Source of the DNA: Planctomycetota bacterium
GTDB lineage: Bacteria; Planctomycetota; Phycisphaerae; Sedimentisphaerales; Anaerobacaceae
Direction: 5' to 3'
DNA length: 57,712 nucleotides
NCBI GenBank assembly: GCA_022566315.1
Contig: JADFJC010000011.1
Location: 1 to 57,712, forward strand
Under the pieces are notes generated by a model. It had not been told where the DNA came from and searched no databases. It was given only the letters and a program-made list of their open reading frames with translations. Below, piece by piece: positions 1 to 9,340 of the stretch; position 1 is the first letter of the stretch, and each line of letters starts with the position of its first letter. The translations under genes and the position numbers were made by a program.

Positions 1-1508
1 CAGCCTTCACGAGTCAGGTTCAAATAGGCTCGAGTTACCGTTTCCTGCTGGGCCGGCCGGTCCAGATAGACCGGCAGAATTTGCCCGATGGGCGTGCGAT
101 TGAAGTTGCCCTGTTGGAATGATTCTTTCCCGCCGAGCATTAAGAACCCTCCGCCGCGCTCGGCAACGAACTCCCGAAGCAGCTCCATTTGGTCATGCGA
201 GAAGAATTCTGCTTCGACGTCGTCGAGGATGACCGCGTGATAGCCGAATAACTCTTCTTGTGTTTTGGGAAATCCATCGCGAAGCTCCGCAGCGTCACGT
301 GTGTTAAGGCGCACGAGAACCGGCTGGTCGTACTGCTCGGTCTGCTCCTCATCTTTGTTATCAAATCCGCGAAACAGTGGATTGCTATCCTCACCGACAT
401 GTCCCCGCCAATCGTATTTCGGCTCCCGTCTTGCGACACGAAGCAGTCCCACCATTTGCACCTGCTCATCTTCACTAATTGCACGTTGCAGGAACTTATA
501 TTCCCAGTTCGGCCTGCCGGCTACATACAGAATCCGGTACGGCCCCTTGCCACGGTCCACAACAAGTGTGCGTTTATTGTTGGCCATTGTAGCTTCCGAG
601 GGTGCTTCAAGCTGGTCCGGCAATTTATCCTGTGCTATTTCTTCTTTGACATTAAGATGGTAGAACAAAACACCTGTCTTTTCCGGACGCAGACGAAAAC
701 GAAATACTTGTTTCTCGTCGTTCCTGGAGATTTTTTGTGTTTGTCGTTCCACCACTTTACCGGAGTTTTCAGTCAAGCTCACTACAATGGTCTTGCCGGC
801 GTATCCGGAGGCCTCAACGTCGGCCTGGATCATCACCGGGGCATCTTCGAAAGACGTCTGGCTGACAGAGACATTTGTTAGGGAGATATCTTTTAGTGGT
901 CGCCGACCACCTATTACGACAGGGTAAACCGGCGGCACACCCGACAAATCGTAGAATTGTTCGCCCATGTCCGTAGCATTACCGTCAGTCATCAAGAGCA
1001 CACCGGCCAACGGCCTGCCTTTGTAGCGTTCGGTGATTGTTCGCAGGGACACACCGATTGCAGAAGCCTTGCCGTCAAAAATCAACTCTGAAAAGTCCGT
1101 TGTCCGGCGCAACCGCGAATCAAATATGTATTGTCGAACCTGGAAATTATCAGCCAGAGTGCCAAGCCAATCGGACTTATTGACTTTCAACGCAGCTTGA
1201 AGTATTTCGCCGCGGCTTAGGGTTGCCTCGCGGTCCCGAACGTTCATGCCGCTGCTATTATCAGCAATAACAACAAACAGATTAGCGCCGGATTTGACAC
1301 GTCTTCCACTCCACAGCGGCTCCATCAGACACAGTACCAGCACCAACATGCCCAAAAGCCTAAGACAAAAGGCGGTCTTGTGAACCGCACCTGTCTCCGC
1401 TGAGCGCCGGTACGACCAAACCAATATTATAACGGTCACAATTAACACCGGCACGGCCAGCCAGACCCACGGGCTTTCAGGGATTGTGATCGAACCGAGT
1501 AACATCAT
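1..1508 (-). CDS. VWA membrane protein with GATase-like domain, C-terminus off window
   Basis: The frame is open from ATG 1508-1506 to base 1, so about 502 codons are visible and the C-terminus is missing. The start overlaps the TGA of the upstream coiled-coil gene (TGATG) and has GGGAGG nine bases before it, which suggests translational coupling. Seen: two membrane segments near residues 14-32 and 46-63, then a von Willebrand A fold starting FVVIADNSSGM (MIDAS-like DNSSG at 83-87) and continuing LLMTDGNATD. After a beta-rich stretch comes GPYRILYVAGRPNWE and later AVILDDVEAEFF and GGGFLMLGG. That order is known from the large VWA/class I glutamine amidotransferase-like proteins of planctomycete MoxR operons, which probably keep the fold but not amidotransferase chemistry. 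It is the last gene of the operon visible here. Inference: an envelope-anchored partner of the MoxR ATPase. Confidence 0.85.
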   Translation of the reverse strand, partial: MMLLGSITIPESPWVWLAVPVLIVTVIILVWSYRRSAETGAVHKTAFCLRLLGMLVLVLCLMEPLWSGRRVKSGANLFVVIADNSSGMNVRDREATLSRGEILQAALKVNKSDWLGTLADNFQVRQYIFDSRLRRTTDFSELIFDGKASAIGVSLRTITERYKGRPLAGVLLMTDGNATDMGEQFYDLSGVPPVYPVVIGGRRPLKDISLTNVSVSQTSFEDAPVMIQADVEASGYAGKTIVVSLTENSGKVVERQTQKISRNDEKQVFRFRLRPEKTGVLFYHLNVKEEIAQDKLPDQLEAPSEATMANNKRTLVVDRGKGPYRILYVAGRPNWEYKFLQRAISEDEQVQMVGLLRVARREPKYDWRGHVGEDSNPLFRGFDNKDEEQTEQYDQPVLVRLNTRDAAELRDGFPKTQEELFGYHAVILDDVEAEFFSHDQMELLREFVAERGGGFLMLGGKESFQQGNFNRTPIGQILPVYLDRPAQQETVTRAYLNLTREG

Positions 1509-4500
1509 CAATCATCGCCTCCCAGGTTTTCATAGTACCTTCGCACTAATTCGGCAAAACGGCTGGGTACCGGGTCGCGATCGATAGGTACAAGCGCATC
1601 GTCCGACTGAAGCTGAGCTAACTTGTCGCTGAGATGTTTACGCAATTCGGTCAACGGATTGGTGATCTGCTGCTGGACAAGATCCCACTGCGGCTCTTTT
1701 CCGTGACGCATAAATTCAGCCCGGATTGAACGGGCGCGGTCTCGTACTCTTGCCGCTTCATCGCGTAATTCGCGCTCGGTAAGCATTTCCTCCACATCGC
1801 GCAGGCGGTCGGACCATTGTCTGAAATCTCTACCGGTGAACGGGCCGTTAGGGTCAATCCTGTCCCATTGCCCCGATTGATTGCCGCCCCAGCCACTCGG
1901 ATCGGCCTGCCCGCCGGCGTCGGCTAACTGTCTTCGCGAGCCGCCGCGTGGGGAATCCTGCTGTCGGGCGTTGTTAGGATCAGAATCGGCAGGACTATCT
2001 CCGCTTGTGGGTGCATTTGCAGATGCTCTGCCGTCCTGTGGCCGATTCGCGGATTGCCTGTCCCGGCGTTCACTGTCGGCTCCGGATTGAGTGTCAGCAC
2101 GACGCTGCTGATTCGCCGCTGAGTCCGGCGGCTCATTGGGGTCACCAGATCGCTGTCGGCCGGCACGGGCAACCTCTTCATCAACCTGTCTAATCAGCTC
2201 ATCGAGCTGTTGTCTGGCCAGACGCAGCGATTCGGCCTCGTCGCCGAGCACATTTCCGGCAGCCTCTTCAACGCCTTTCCTTATGTTTTCGATACCTTTA
2301 CCGGCCCGTCGTTCAATCTCCTGTGCCTGCGGCAGGAAGTTGCGTCTGAGCAGCTCACCGGTTGCCTCAAGTGTTCTGTCAACATTGTCGGTGCTTGCCC
2401 TGCGCAACGTATCGTAGAGCTTTTTCGAAAGGAGCGGTTCGGAAGTCTCCGCCTGCTCGCTCACATTTTTCATCTGCTCAATCAGCTCTTCGGTATTCTC
2501 TCTCTGCCGTTCGACTCGCTCCGCTATTTCGCGGTTCACACCGGAATCCGTAAGTGTCTTTCGTTCCGAATTTATCTGCTGCTCTATCTCATCGGCGATT
2601 TCTTTCTGTCGCTGATCAAGCTGCTGCGCCTGGTCAAGCATATTGCGCATCTGCTCGGTAAACTGCCCGGAGGTCCTGCGTTGGAATTCGTCACGCATCT
2701 GCTCGAGCTGGCGCTGTGCTCGCGTAGCGGAAGTGATGGCCCGTGAAACCATCCCCCGCTCCAGCTCCTCAGCGGACTGACGGATTCTTGAGCGGCTCTG
2801 ACCGAGCTGCTCTCTTGCCTCGGCCATACGCCGGCGGTTCTCGGGCCTCTCCATTCGCTGCTGGAGCTCGTCAACGTCTCGAAGCGCCTCTAACTGCTCT
2901 TCTCTCAGACGCTTTAGCTCGCGGCGAATTTCCTGCCTCTGCTCCTCGTTCATAGCCTGCCGAAGCGCTACCTGAGTCTCCTTGAGCTTGCTGCTCATTT
3001 CATTTTGCCGTCGTGCCAGTTCGCGAAGCCGATTAAGAACCTGAAGGTCCTCACGCTGAGTGGTTTGCTCCCGGGACCGGGCAAGACGCTCTGTCTCGTA
3101 TCGGTCCTCCCTTTGTCTGAGCTCTAATTGCTGCAATTGTTGTTCGGAGCGGGCAGAGGCGCCTCCACTATTTCTACCGGAGCCCCGGCCGCGTGCAATC
3201 TGATGCTCGCGTTCTCTCAATTTGAGCAGCTCTTGATAGGCCAACTGCTCCGCGGCCAATGCCGGCGTCAGCTCAACTACCGAAGCGGATTCCACCGCCT
3301 CGGTCAAATGCTCCAGCGATGTCTCCATATGCTTTGCAGCTTCCTGCAGCGCTTTAATCGCGGACGCATCTTCGGCTTGAGTCAAAGCCGACTGGGCCTG
3401 CTGCAACGCATCATCCTGCGACTCGCGGACGACATTGAGGTCTTCTTTGTGGTCATCAACTCCACCCGACTGTTTGGCCTGCTGCTTAACATTCCACGTA
3501 GCGATGATAATCTGCTTCTGCAAACGGGCGAGCTGTGCGCCTTGCCGGCCCTGCTGCTGTTCACTGTTTTGTTGGTTCTGGCTGCGCTGGCTTTGGGATG
3601 ACTGGCTTTCGCGAAATACCTCCTCGAAGTGGCGTATCTCGGCAAAGTATATATCGCTGAAGGTTCTGCGGGTCTTGCCGTCCGAACCCACATCGTCGGC
3701 CCAGAAGTAGTACGTCAGCAATTGATCCGGCTGGGTGTTAAGCTCTTCCAGCGCCAGCAGGTGCTGAATCTGTTGTTTTTCATTTGATACCACCGACCGA
3801 CCCAGCGTAACGTCTCTGCTCTGGGTGCCTGCAAGGGTGTAACTCAGCCCATATCCGGTTACGCCATAGTCGTCCGAGACCTCAGCTTCCAGGCTCAGTT
3901 CCTCTAAAGGCGACGCCAGCACGTCACGATTGGGAAATATGGGCTTGAGTTCGGGCGGGAGGTTCTTATGGACATCAATCACAAACCGCGGCGGCATCTT
4001 GTTCGTCAACCCCTGAGCATCAGCCAGGTGCAGCTCATATCGCTGACTCTGCGTTGCTGTGATTGAAGTGGTATAGATGTTTCCGCCATTGGCGGACTCA
4101 TCATCGGCGCTTAGATCGAGAACGGATTTGTCTTTGGCGACAAGCTGTGCCGTAGTTACCGGTTTGTTGAGAGTAAAGACAAAAGTAACCTCGGAACCTT
4201 CGATTACACTGACCTGCCGTGTGTTTTTGATGACCTTTTCAGGCAGTTTTGTATATGAAGGATAAACAATCTTCGCATCGGCTCTTTGGAGCGCGGGATG
4301 CTCATAAGCGCTTATTCTATAATTGCGCGTTCGCCTGCCCGCGTACTCGATATGGTAGAGAAGGTCGTTATTGACCTCTGGAATTAGGCCGCCGAACACA
4401 GGGTCGTCAAGGTTCTTAGTCAGTGCCATCTGCTGTTTGTCCTGTTCAGATGGGCCGACCCAAAGCTTTGCCTCCGTGGGAACGCGTCCGTCGAACCGTG

Positions 4501-5110
4501 CCAGTATAACTACCACCGTTCCTAATTCCACGGTGGTGTCTCCCGGACTGACGGTGATATTATAATTTCTGCCAGTCAGCACTCCTCTATCGATTGTGAA
4601 CAGAGAAGGGACAGACGGCAACAGTTGTAACAGGGCCATGATAATAAATGATAGCGCTGCAATCCCACCAAAATGTGCCAACAAGAGGCTTTTGGATGAC
4701 ACGCTTCGCAGCCAGTCGTGTTTAGTCGCATGTCTAAGAGCTTCGCCGATGACCCGTTCCTGAAGATAACCTAATTGACCGCCGAGTCCTTCCGGCTCTT
4801 GTTCTATCGCGGCCAGTAGCAGCGCCTGCATATCAGGGTGTTGCCGCTCAACATGTCGGGCAATGGCCCGGTAGTCAGGGTGCATGTGACTAAATTTGTA
4901 TAAGGCCAAAACCGTCGCCAGCACAGTTGAGATGCATAGTGCCCAGTTTGCGATAGGCGAGTTCCATCCCCAGAGCCAGTCAGCGCCTATAAGACCGACA
5001 CCTATGAGTCCCGAAACGAACCAATAGGCTGACAACCTCCACGCTAAATGCAGACGCCTTCGGCGTTTCACTATTGGTCGCAGTCGATTGCGAAGAGCTT
5101 TTTCAATCAT
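1508..5110 (-). CDS. Large membrane-anchored coiled-coil protein (DUF4175-like)
   Basis: 1200 residues. The start at 5110 has a GGGAGAAGAG ribosome site. Three membrane segments lie near residues 24-45, 53-72 and 142-166. A beta-rich region follows (about 180-480) with Ig-like strands such as ITVSPGDTTVELGT and a PPRFVIDV stretch. From about residue 500 to 1000 the protein is a long Gln/Arg/Glu-rich coiled coil (RELARRQNEMSSKLKE, QRQEIRRELKRLREEQLEAL). A disordered Ser/Asp/Asn/Gly-rich segment comes next, then a conserved WSDRLRDVEEMLTERELRDE helix. This layout matches the DUF4175-like proteins found between BatA-type VWA and GATase-VWA genes in MoxR operons. It starts 19 bases after the BatA-like gene ends, and a heptamer repeat array lies across that junction. 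The molecular role is unknown; a structural scaffold of the MoxR complex is an inference. Confidence 0.85.
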   Translation of the reverse strand: MIEKALRNRLRPIVKRRRRLHLAWRLSAYWFVSGLIGVGLIGADWLWGWNSPIANWALCISTVLATVLALYKFSHMHPDYRAIARHVERQHPDMQALLLAAIEQEPEGLGGQLGYLQERVIGEALRHATKHDWLRSVSSKSLLLAHFGGIAALSFIIMALLQLLPSVPSLFTIDRGVLTGRNYNITVSPGDTTVELGTVVVILARFDGRVPTEAKLWVGPSEQDKQQMALTKNLDDPVFGGLIPEVNNDLLYHIEYAGRRTRNYRISAYEHPALQRADAKIVYPSYTKLPEKVIKNTRQVSVIEGSEVTFVFTLNKPVTTAQLVAKDKSVLDLSADDESANGGNIYTTSITATQSQRYELHLADAQGLTNKMPPRFVIDVHKNLPPELKPIFPNRDVLASPLEELSLEAEVSDDYGVTGYGLSYTLAGTQSRDVTLGRSVVSNEKQQIQHLLALEELNTQPDQLLTYYFWADDVGSDGKTRRTFSDIYFAEIRHFEEVFRESQSSQSQRSQNQQNSEQQQGRQGAQLARLQKQIIIATWNVKQQAKQSGGVDDHKEDLNVVRESQDDALQQAQSALTQAEDASAIKALQEAAKHMETSLEHLTEAVESASVVELTPALAAEQLAYQELLKLREREHQIARGRGSGRNSGGASARSEQQLQQLELRQREDRYETERLARSREQTTQREDLQVLNRLRELARRQNEMSSKLKETQVALRQAMNEEQRQEIRRELKRLREEQLEALRDVDELQQRMERPENRRRMAEAREQLGQSRSRIRQSAEELERGMVSRAITSATRAQRQLEQMRDEFQRRTSGQFTEQMRNMLDQAQQLDQRQKEIADEIEQQINSERKTLTDSGVNREIAERVERQRENTEELIEQMKNVSEQAETSEPLLSKKLYDTLRRASTDNVDRTLEATGELLRRNFLPQAQEIERRAGKGIENIRKGVEEAAGNVLGDEAESLRLARQQLDELIRQVDEEVARAGRQRSGDPNEPPDSAANQQRRADTQSGADSERRDRQSANRPQDGRASANAPTSGDSPADSDPNNARQQDSPRGGSRRQLADAGGQADPSGWGGNQSGQWDRIDPNGPFTGRDFRQWSDRLRDVEEMLTERELRDEAARVRDRARSIRAEFMRHGKEPQWDLVQQQITNPLTELRKHLSDKLAQLQSDDALVPIDRDPVPSRFAELVRRYYENLGGDD

Positions 5111-5111
5111 T

Positions 5112-5215
5112 TCTCTTCTCCCTCTGAAGTCAGAGGTCAGAAGTCAGATGTCTGTCTTCTGTCCTCTGTTCTCTGTCTTCTGTTTTCTGTCCTCTGTTCT
5201 CTGTCCTCTGTACCG
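5112..5215. repeat. Heptamer repeat array, locus 1 (read into C-terminus of BatA-like gene)
   Basis: On the plus strand, GTCAGARGTCAGAAGTCAGA is followed by about ten 7-base units of the type TCTGTCY / TTCTGTC. On the minus strand the unit reads ACAGARG. Because 7 is not a multiple of 3, three units give a seven-residue protein period, seen as RTENRGQ-KTEDREQ-RTEDRHL at the very C-terminus of the BatA-like protein. The same architecture (TCAGAAG arm, then TCTGTCYTC array) recurs at 52612-52854. Confidence 0.85.
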
Positions 5216-7331
5216 GACGGGTCAACCACCCCGCCAGCCAAATCTCAATTAACGACACAGCTAACAATGCAATAAACACCCACCGCCAAACTTTCTGCTC
5301 ATATTCCAATCCGGCAAAACTGCTATGACGCCTTGCCTGCGAAGTCCGTTCGAGAGCAACGCTTGAAGACGGCTCGACTAAGCTCGCCGAAGTCTGCTTA
5401 AACAAAACGCCGAACCTTTCAAGATCTTCGATTGGCATAGCGGCTGTTTGGCATTCCCTGGCAGGCAGGTTGACCGCAAAGAGCTGATTCTCTGCGGACG
5501 ACTCAATGGTATAAATTCCCGGCAAGTCCGTCTGAGTAAAGACCCGTTGGCCTGCATCCAGACTAACCAGGGAATTATCGGGTTTGCGAATCTGCAAGTT
5601 CGCTGGCTCCAACTTCATTGACTGTGGTATTGGTATATGGTCACCTACGAAATACTGTGATTGCTGTCCTGCAAGAACTCCGCCATATTCGAGGATTGAG
5701 TAAAGCAGCGGGACAAATTTGGATGAAAGCGCGAGCTGGCTATCTGACGGATGCCAGCCGCAGGTAAATACGAGCAGCGACCCTTTGCCCACAGGCAGCT
5801 CAATCCAGGCGGGGTCGCCACTGTCGAAATGAGCTAATACGCGAGCGTCAGGCAAATCCCCAATATTTATCCGTCGGTATTTCCAAAAGTGAATCTGGGT
5901 AAAGTCTCCAAAGCGAGGTTCGGAGAAAAGTGTCAGCAGCGGATGTTTGAATTCAATCCGGCTGAGCATGGCGTATCGGTCAACATCGGCCTCCTGAGAT
6001 TCGATAGTTTCAATTCCTGCAAGAGTTGCCAGGGTTTTGGCCTCGTCGATGGATTTCAGAACCAGCAGAAGCGTTCGGCCCGATTCGAGGTATCGGCGCA
6101 AGGAAACGAGGTTTTCCTGGTTGACCACATCGGCCGTAATAATCAAATGGGCCGTCTCAATCTCTGCCGCTGCGATGGTCTTGCTGCCTGGACGGGAAAT
6201 GACATGAGGTTTGAGTGCGCTGGTGGCACCAAAGGCCCGCCGAACATAATACAACATTCCCTTGGAATCGTTGGGATCGTCGCTGCCAATGTATAGGATA
6301 TTGACCTGCTGCTGCAAATGCGGTGCTAAATAGAGGGTATTGTCAAAGTCGTGATCGTCGCCCGTCAATATCAGCTTCCGGGCTTTTGACTCGTCTGCCC
6401 GGTCCGGGGCACGCACGACAATACTATGACCGGGCGGCACATAAACATCTACAGCCCTGCTTGATGCGCTTGCAGCAGTCTCGTCGGCCCAGTTCAGCTG
6501 GAATCGCTCTGCGGTCGCATCGGACGAGTTGGTGATGCGAATGCCAAGGGGGCTGTCATCAGCGGAACCACCAAAGCCACTGCGGTCAGTTACCAATTGT
6601 AATGCCGCATTGGTAGTCCCCTGGCACCGAACCAGCTTGACCACTAATTCCATCTCTTCAGGCCATTCGTAGGCGTGCATCGCCTCAAGGTTGCTGCCCT
6701 CTTGCAGATCGCTGATAAGCACCACCTGGCGCATTGCGATAGTTTGTTGTCCATCGTTGACTTCATCGTCTTCAATAGCTTCTGCCGCGCTGACTAAGGC
6801 GCTACCAAGATTGGTTAAGGCCCAACCCGGTGACAATTTCGATATATGTTCGATTACAACTGACTTACGCTGGGTGGGATCCAACGCCCCCCATTGTTCG
6901 AATCCTATCTGTGTTTTTGTGCTCTGATCGAAGCTCATAACACACACTCTATCGGCTTGGTCAACACTATCCAACACCGACTGTGCTTCGCTGATTGCCT
7001 GGTCCCACATTCCGGCACGCCGCATGGATGCACTGGTATCGATTAACAGGACTATGCGACTGCCGAGGCGGACCCGGCTCTCCACGGCTTCTCGTGGGAA
7101 AAAAGGACGCGAGAAGGCAAACGCAAGCAGGCACAATATTAGGCAACGCAAAATCAAAAGCAGCAGGTTCTCCAGACGGCTGCGATTTTTGAATCGGGGT
7201 ATTGTAGTACGCAAAAACATCAGTGAGCTAAACTCTACGCGCTTGCGCGTGTGACGTCGAATCATATGCAGTACGATCGGTAAACCGACCGCGGCGATAC
7301 CTGCCAGAAATAATGGATAAAGGAAACTCAT
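5130..7331 (-). CDS. BatA-like membrane protein with VWA domain
   Basis: 733 residues. The ATG at 7331 overlaps the stop of the DUF58 gene by four bases (ATGA). The N-terminus (residues 1-80) is the BatA N-terminal type: a membrane helix at 3-23, the basic stretch MIRRHTRKRVEFSSLMFL, and a second helix at 55-75 ending SRPFF. The VWA domain follows with MIDAS DTSAS at 98-102 and VVLISDLQEGS. The middle (about 330-630) contains LLLVLKSIDEAKTLA and GKGSLLVFTCGWHPSDSQ, a GATase-like fold that is known in this family. A last membrane helix (WVFIALLAVSLIEIWLAGWL) is followed by a charged tail encoded by the heptamer array, so the final 25 or so residues are probably a later addition. Likely role: envelope partner of the MoxR ATPase. 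Confidence 0.88.
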   Translation of the reverse strand: MSFLYPLFLAGIAAVGLPIVLHMIRRHTRKRVEFSSLMFLRTTIPRFKNRSRLENLLLLILRCLILCLLAFAFSRPFFPREAVESRVRLGSRIVLLIDTSASMRRAGMWDQAISEAQSVLDSVDQADRVCVMSFDQSTKTQIGFEQWGALDPTQRKSVVIEHISKLSPGWALTNLGSALVSAAEAIEDDEVNDGQQTIAMRQVVLISDLQEGSNLEAMHAYEWPEEMELVVKLVRCQGTTNAALQLVTDRSGFGGSADDSPLGIRITNSSDATAERFQLNWADETAASASSRAVDVYVPPGHSIVVRAPDRADESKARKLILTGDDHDFDNTLYLAPHLQQQVNILYIGSDDPNDSKGMLYYVRRAFGATSALKPHVISRPGSKTIAAAEIETAHLIITADVVNQENLVSLRRYLESGRTLLLVLKSIDEAKTLATLAGIETIESQEADVDRYAMLSRIEFKHPLLTLFSEPRFGDFTQIHFWKYRRINIGDLPDARVLAHFDSGDPAWIELPVGKGSLLVFTCGWHPSDSQLALSSKFVPLLYSILEYGGVLAGQQSQYFVGDHIPIPQSMKLEPANLQIRKPDNSLVSLDAGQRVFTQTDLPGIYTIESSAENQLFAVNLPARECQTAAMPIEDLERFGVLFKQTSASLVEPSSSVALERTSQARRHSSFAGLEYEQKVWRWVFIALLAVSLIEIWLAGWLTRPVQRTENRGQKTEDREQRTEDRHLTSDL

Positions 7332-8323
7332 ACGTTAGTCCTGACTTTTGAACCACCTCTGTATCTGCCCCGCTTTCTGCGACGCATCCGGTCCTGTAGG
7401 AAATCCAGCAAAGCCAAATCGAGCGGGCGATCTGTCGGGAACAAATGATAATCTATCCCCAGGTTTTGGCATATGGACTTAGCTTTAGCCAGATGTTTGT
7501 CCAGCATACGTCTGTAACTTGTCTGAACATCGGAGGGATTGACGTACATGTTCCGCCCGCTCTCCATGTCCTGGAAGATTGCCGGCGAATTGAAGTCAAA
7601 GTTCAACTCGGCCGGATCCAATACATGGAACACCACAACATCATGGCCGCCCGCGCACAGACAACCCAGGTCCGGTTCCAGCCGGTCAATCGACGTTAGC
7701 AGGTCAGAAATCAGCACGATCAGGCCGCGTCTTGTCAGCATTCCGGCTATGTGCTGCAGCGGTGGACCCAGGTCGGTGGCACTGCCCTCAGGGGAAGCCT
7801 CCAACGCCAGCATCAAGCGGCGCAGATAACCAGGCCGGTTGCGCGGCGCAAAATATTTTCTGAGCTGATCGTCGAATATTGTCAGGCCGACCGCGTCACC
7901 CTGAGTGAAAAGAAAATAGGCCAGCGTCGCGGCCAGGGTGCCGGCGTATTGCGATTTCGTGTAGCCTCCGGAACCGTAGCCCATCGATCGACTGTGGTCA
8001 ATTAGAAGGTGGCAGCACAGGTTCGTCTCATCTTCGAACTTCTTAACGTAAAATCGATCACTGCGAGCATAGAGTCGCCAGTCAATGTAACGGGGGTCGT
8101 CACCAAGGGTGTACTGGCGATACTCGGTAAACTCGACTGAAAAGCCATGATAGGGGCTTCGGTGAATACCCTTCCAGAATCCCTCAACAATCACTTTGGC
8201 TCGCAGTTCCATCGACTTGATTCGCATCAGCGAGACCGGGTCAATCATACCGTCAGTGCCGGGGTTGTCCGTCGTGGCTCGGCCCCGCCGATACAGGCTG
8301 GATGGTGCCGCTTTATCTGTCAT
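7328..8323 (-). CDS. DUF58 family protein (VWA-like)
   Basis: 331 residues. It overlaps the MoxR gene upstream and the BatA-like gene downstream by four bases each. The DUF58 signature is clear: SPYHGFSVEFTEYRQYTLGD, then PRYIDWRLYARSDRFYVKKF. The VWA-type core has DHSRSMGYGS as a MIDAS-like site and LIVLISDLLT. There is no signal peptide or membrane helix, so it is cytoplasmic. DUF58 proteins are almost always encoded next to MoxR ATPases and are thought to be adaptors or substrates. The C-terminus is very basic (RMRRRKRGRYRGGSK). Confidence 0.92.
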   Translation of the reverse strand: MTDKAAPSSLYRRGRATTDNPGTDGMIDPVSLMRIKSMELRAKVIVEGFWKGIHRSPYHGFSVEFTEYRQYTLGDDPRYIDWRLYARSDRFYVKKFEDETNLCCHLLIDHSRSMGYGSGGYTKSQYAGTLAATLAYFLFTQGDAVGLTIFDDQLRKYFAPRNRPGYLRRLMLALEASPEGSATDLGPPLQHIAGMLTRRGLIVLISDLLTSIDRLEPDLGCLCAGGHDVVVFHVLDPAELNFDFNSPAIFQDMESGRNMYVNPSDVQTSYRRMLDKHLAKAKSICQNLGIDYHLFPTDRPLDLALLDFLQDRMRRRKRGRYRGGSKVRTNV

Positions 8324-9333
8324 TTGGTGTTTCTCTCCTCGACCGATTTCAGCAGACGATCGACAATGTTTTCAATGGCCACGCCTTCGGCCTCGGCGCG
8401 GTAATTGATCAATACGCGATGTCGAAGCACCGGATGGGCCAGTGCCCGTATATCCTCGAAGCTTACGTGCGACCTGCCGTAAAGCAGCGCTCGGGCCTTG
8501 GCGCCAAGCACCATATATTGCGACGCGCGCAGCCCCGCTCCCCACGTGATCCACTCGTTGACGAAATTTAGTGAATTATCCGGGCCGGGACGCGATGCTG
8601 CCGCGATCCTCACGGCGTAACGCACAACATCCTCGGCGACAGGTACCTTGCGAACTACGCCGCGAAATCGCAGCAAGTCTTCGCCGGTGAACACATGCTT
8701 GATAGGTTCAGGCTCGGTGGCGGTAATCTGGCAAACGACTTTAACCTCATCATCCTCCGGCAGGTAATCAATCAAGACATTGAACATAAACCGGTCGAGC
8801 TGCGCTTCAGGCAGCGGATAGGTGCCTTCCATCTCGATAGGATTCTGTGTTGCAAATACAAAGAACGGTTCGCTGAGCGCATGGCATACACCGACAGCGG
8901 TAACATGGTGTTCCTGCATCGCCTCGAGCAAGGCCGCCTGTGTTTTGGGAGGCGTGCGGTTAATCTCGTCGGCAAGAATCATGTTGGCGAAAATCGGACC
9001 CTTTACAAAAACCATCTTTCGCTCTCCGTCGGTCTGCTGAAGGATTTCAGTGCCGGTGATGTCGGCGGGCATAAGGTCCGGTGTAAACTGAATGCGTTGA
9101 AACTTCAGGTTAAACAGCTCCGTGAGCGATTTGACTAACAGTGTCTTGGCCAGACCAGGCGCACCGGTAATCAGACAGTGTCCCCCGGAAAGCACTGCGA
9201 TAATCAAATGCTCGATAACATCTTCCTGGCCGACGATTACTTTTGAGAGCTCAGCACATATGCGCTTACGTGCATCCCTGATCTGTTCGACAGCCTGTCG
9301 TTCAAATTCGTATGTCTTGGTAGCCAAAGTCAT
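8320..9333 (-). CDS. MoxR family AAA+ ATPase
   Basis: 337 residues, a normal MoxR length. The start at 9333 has AAAGGAAA just before it. Walker A is GAPGLAKT (57-64), Walker B is MILADE (118-123) followed by INRTPPKTQAALLEAMQE. Sensor 1 is FVFATQNPIEMEGTYPLPEA and the lid contains LRASQYMVLGAKARALL. MoxR proteins are chaperone-like AAA+ ATPases that act on VWA-domain partners; here DUF58 and two VWA membrane proteins follow in the same transcript. It is closely similar in core motifs to the second MoxR at 52855-54021 but lacks that protein's zinc-ribbon head. Confidence 0.95.
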   Translation of the reverse strand: MTLATKTYEFERQAVEQIRDARKRICAELSKVIVGQEDVIEHLIIAVLSGGHCLITGAPGLAKTLLVKSLTELFNLKFQRIQFTPDLMPADITGTEILQQTDGERKMVFVKGPIFANMILADEINRTPPKTQAALLEAMQEHHVTAVGVCHALSEPFFVFATQNPIEMEGTYPLPEAQLDRFMFNVLIDYLPEDDEVKVVCQITATEPEPIKHVFTGEDLLRFRGVVRKVPVAEDVVRYAVRIAAASRPGPDNSLNFVNEWITWGAGLRASQYMVLGAKARALLYGRSHVSFEDIRALAHPVLRHRVLINYRAEAEGVAIENIVDRLLKSVEERNTK

Positions 9334-9340
9334 TTTCCTT

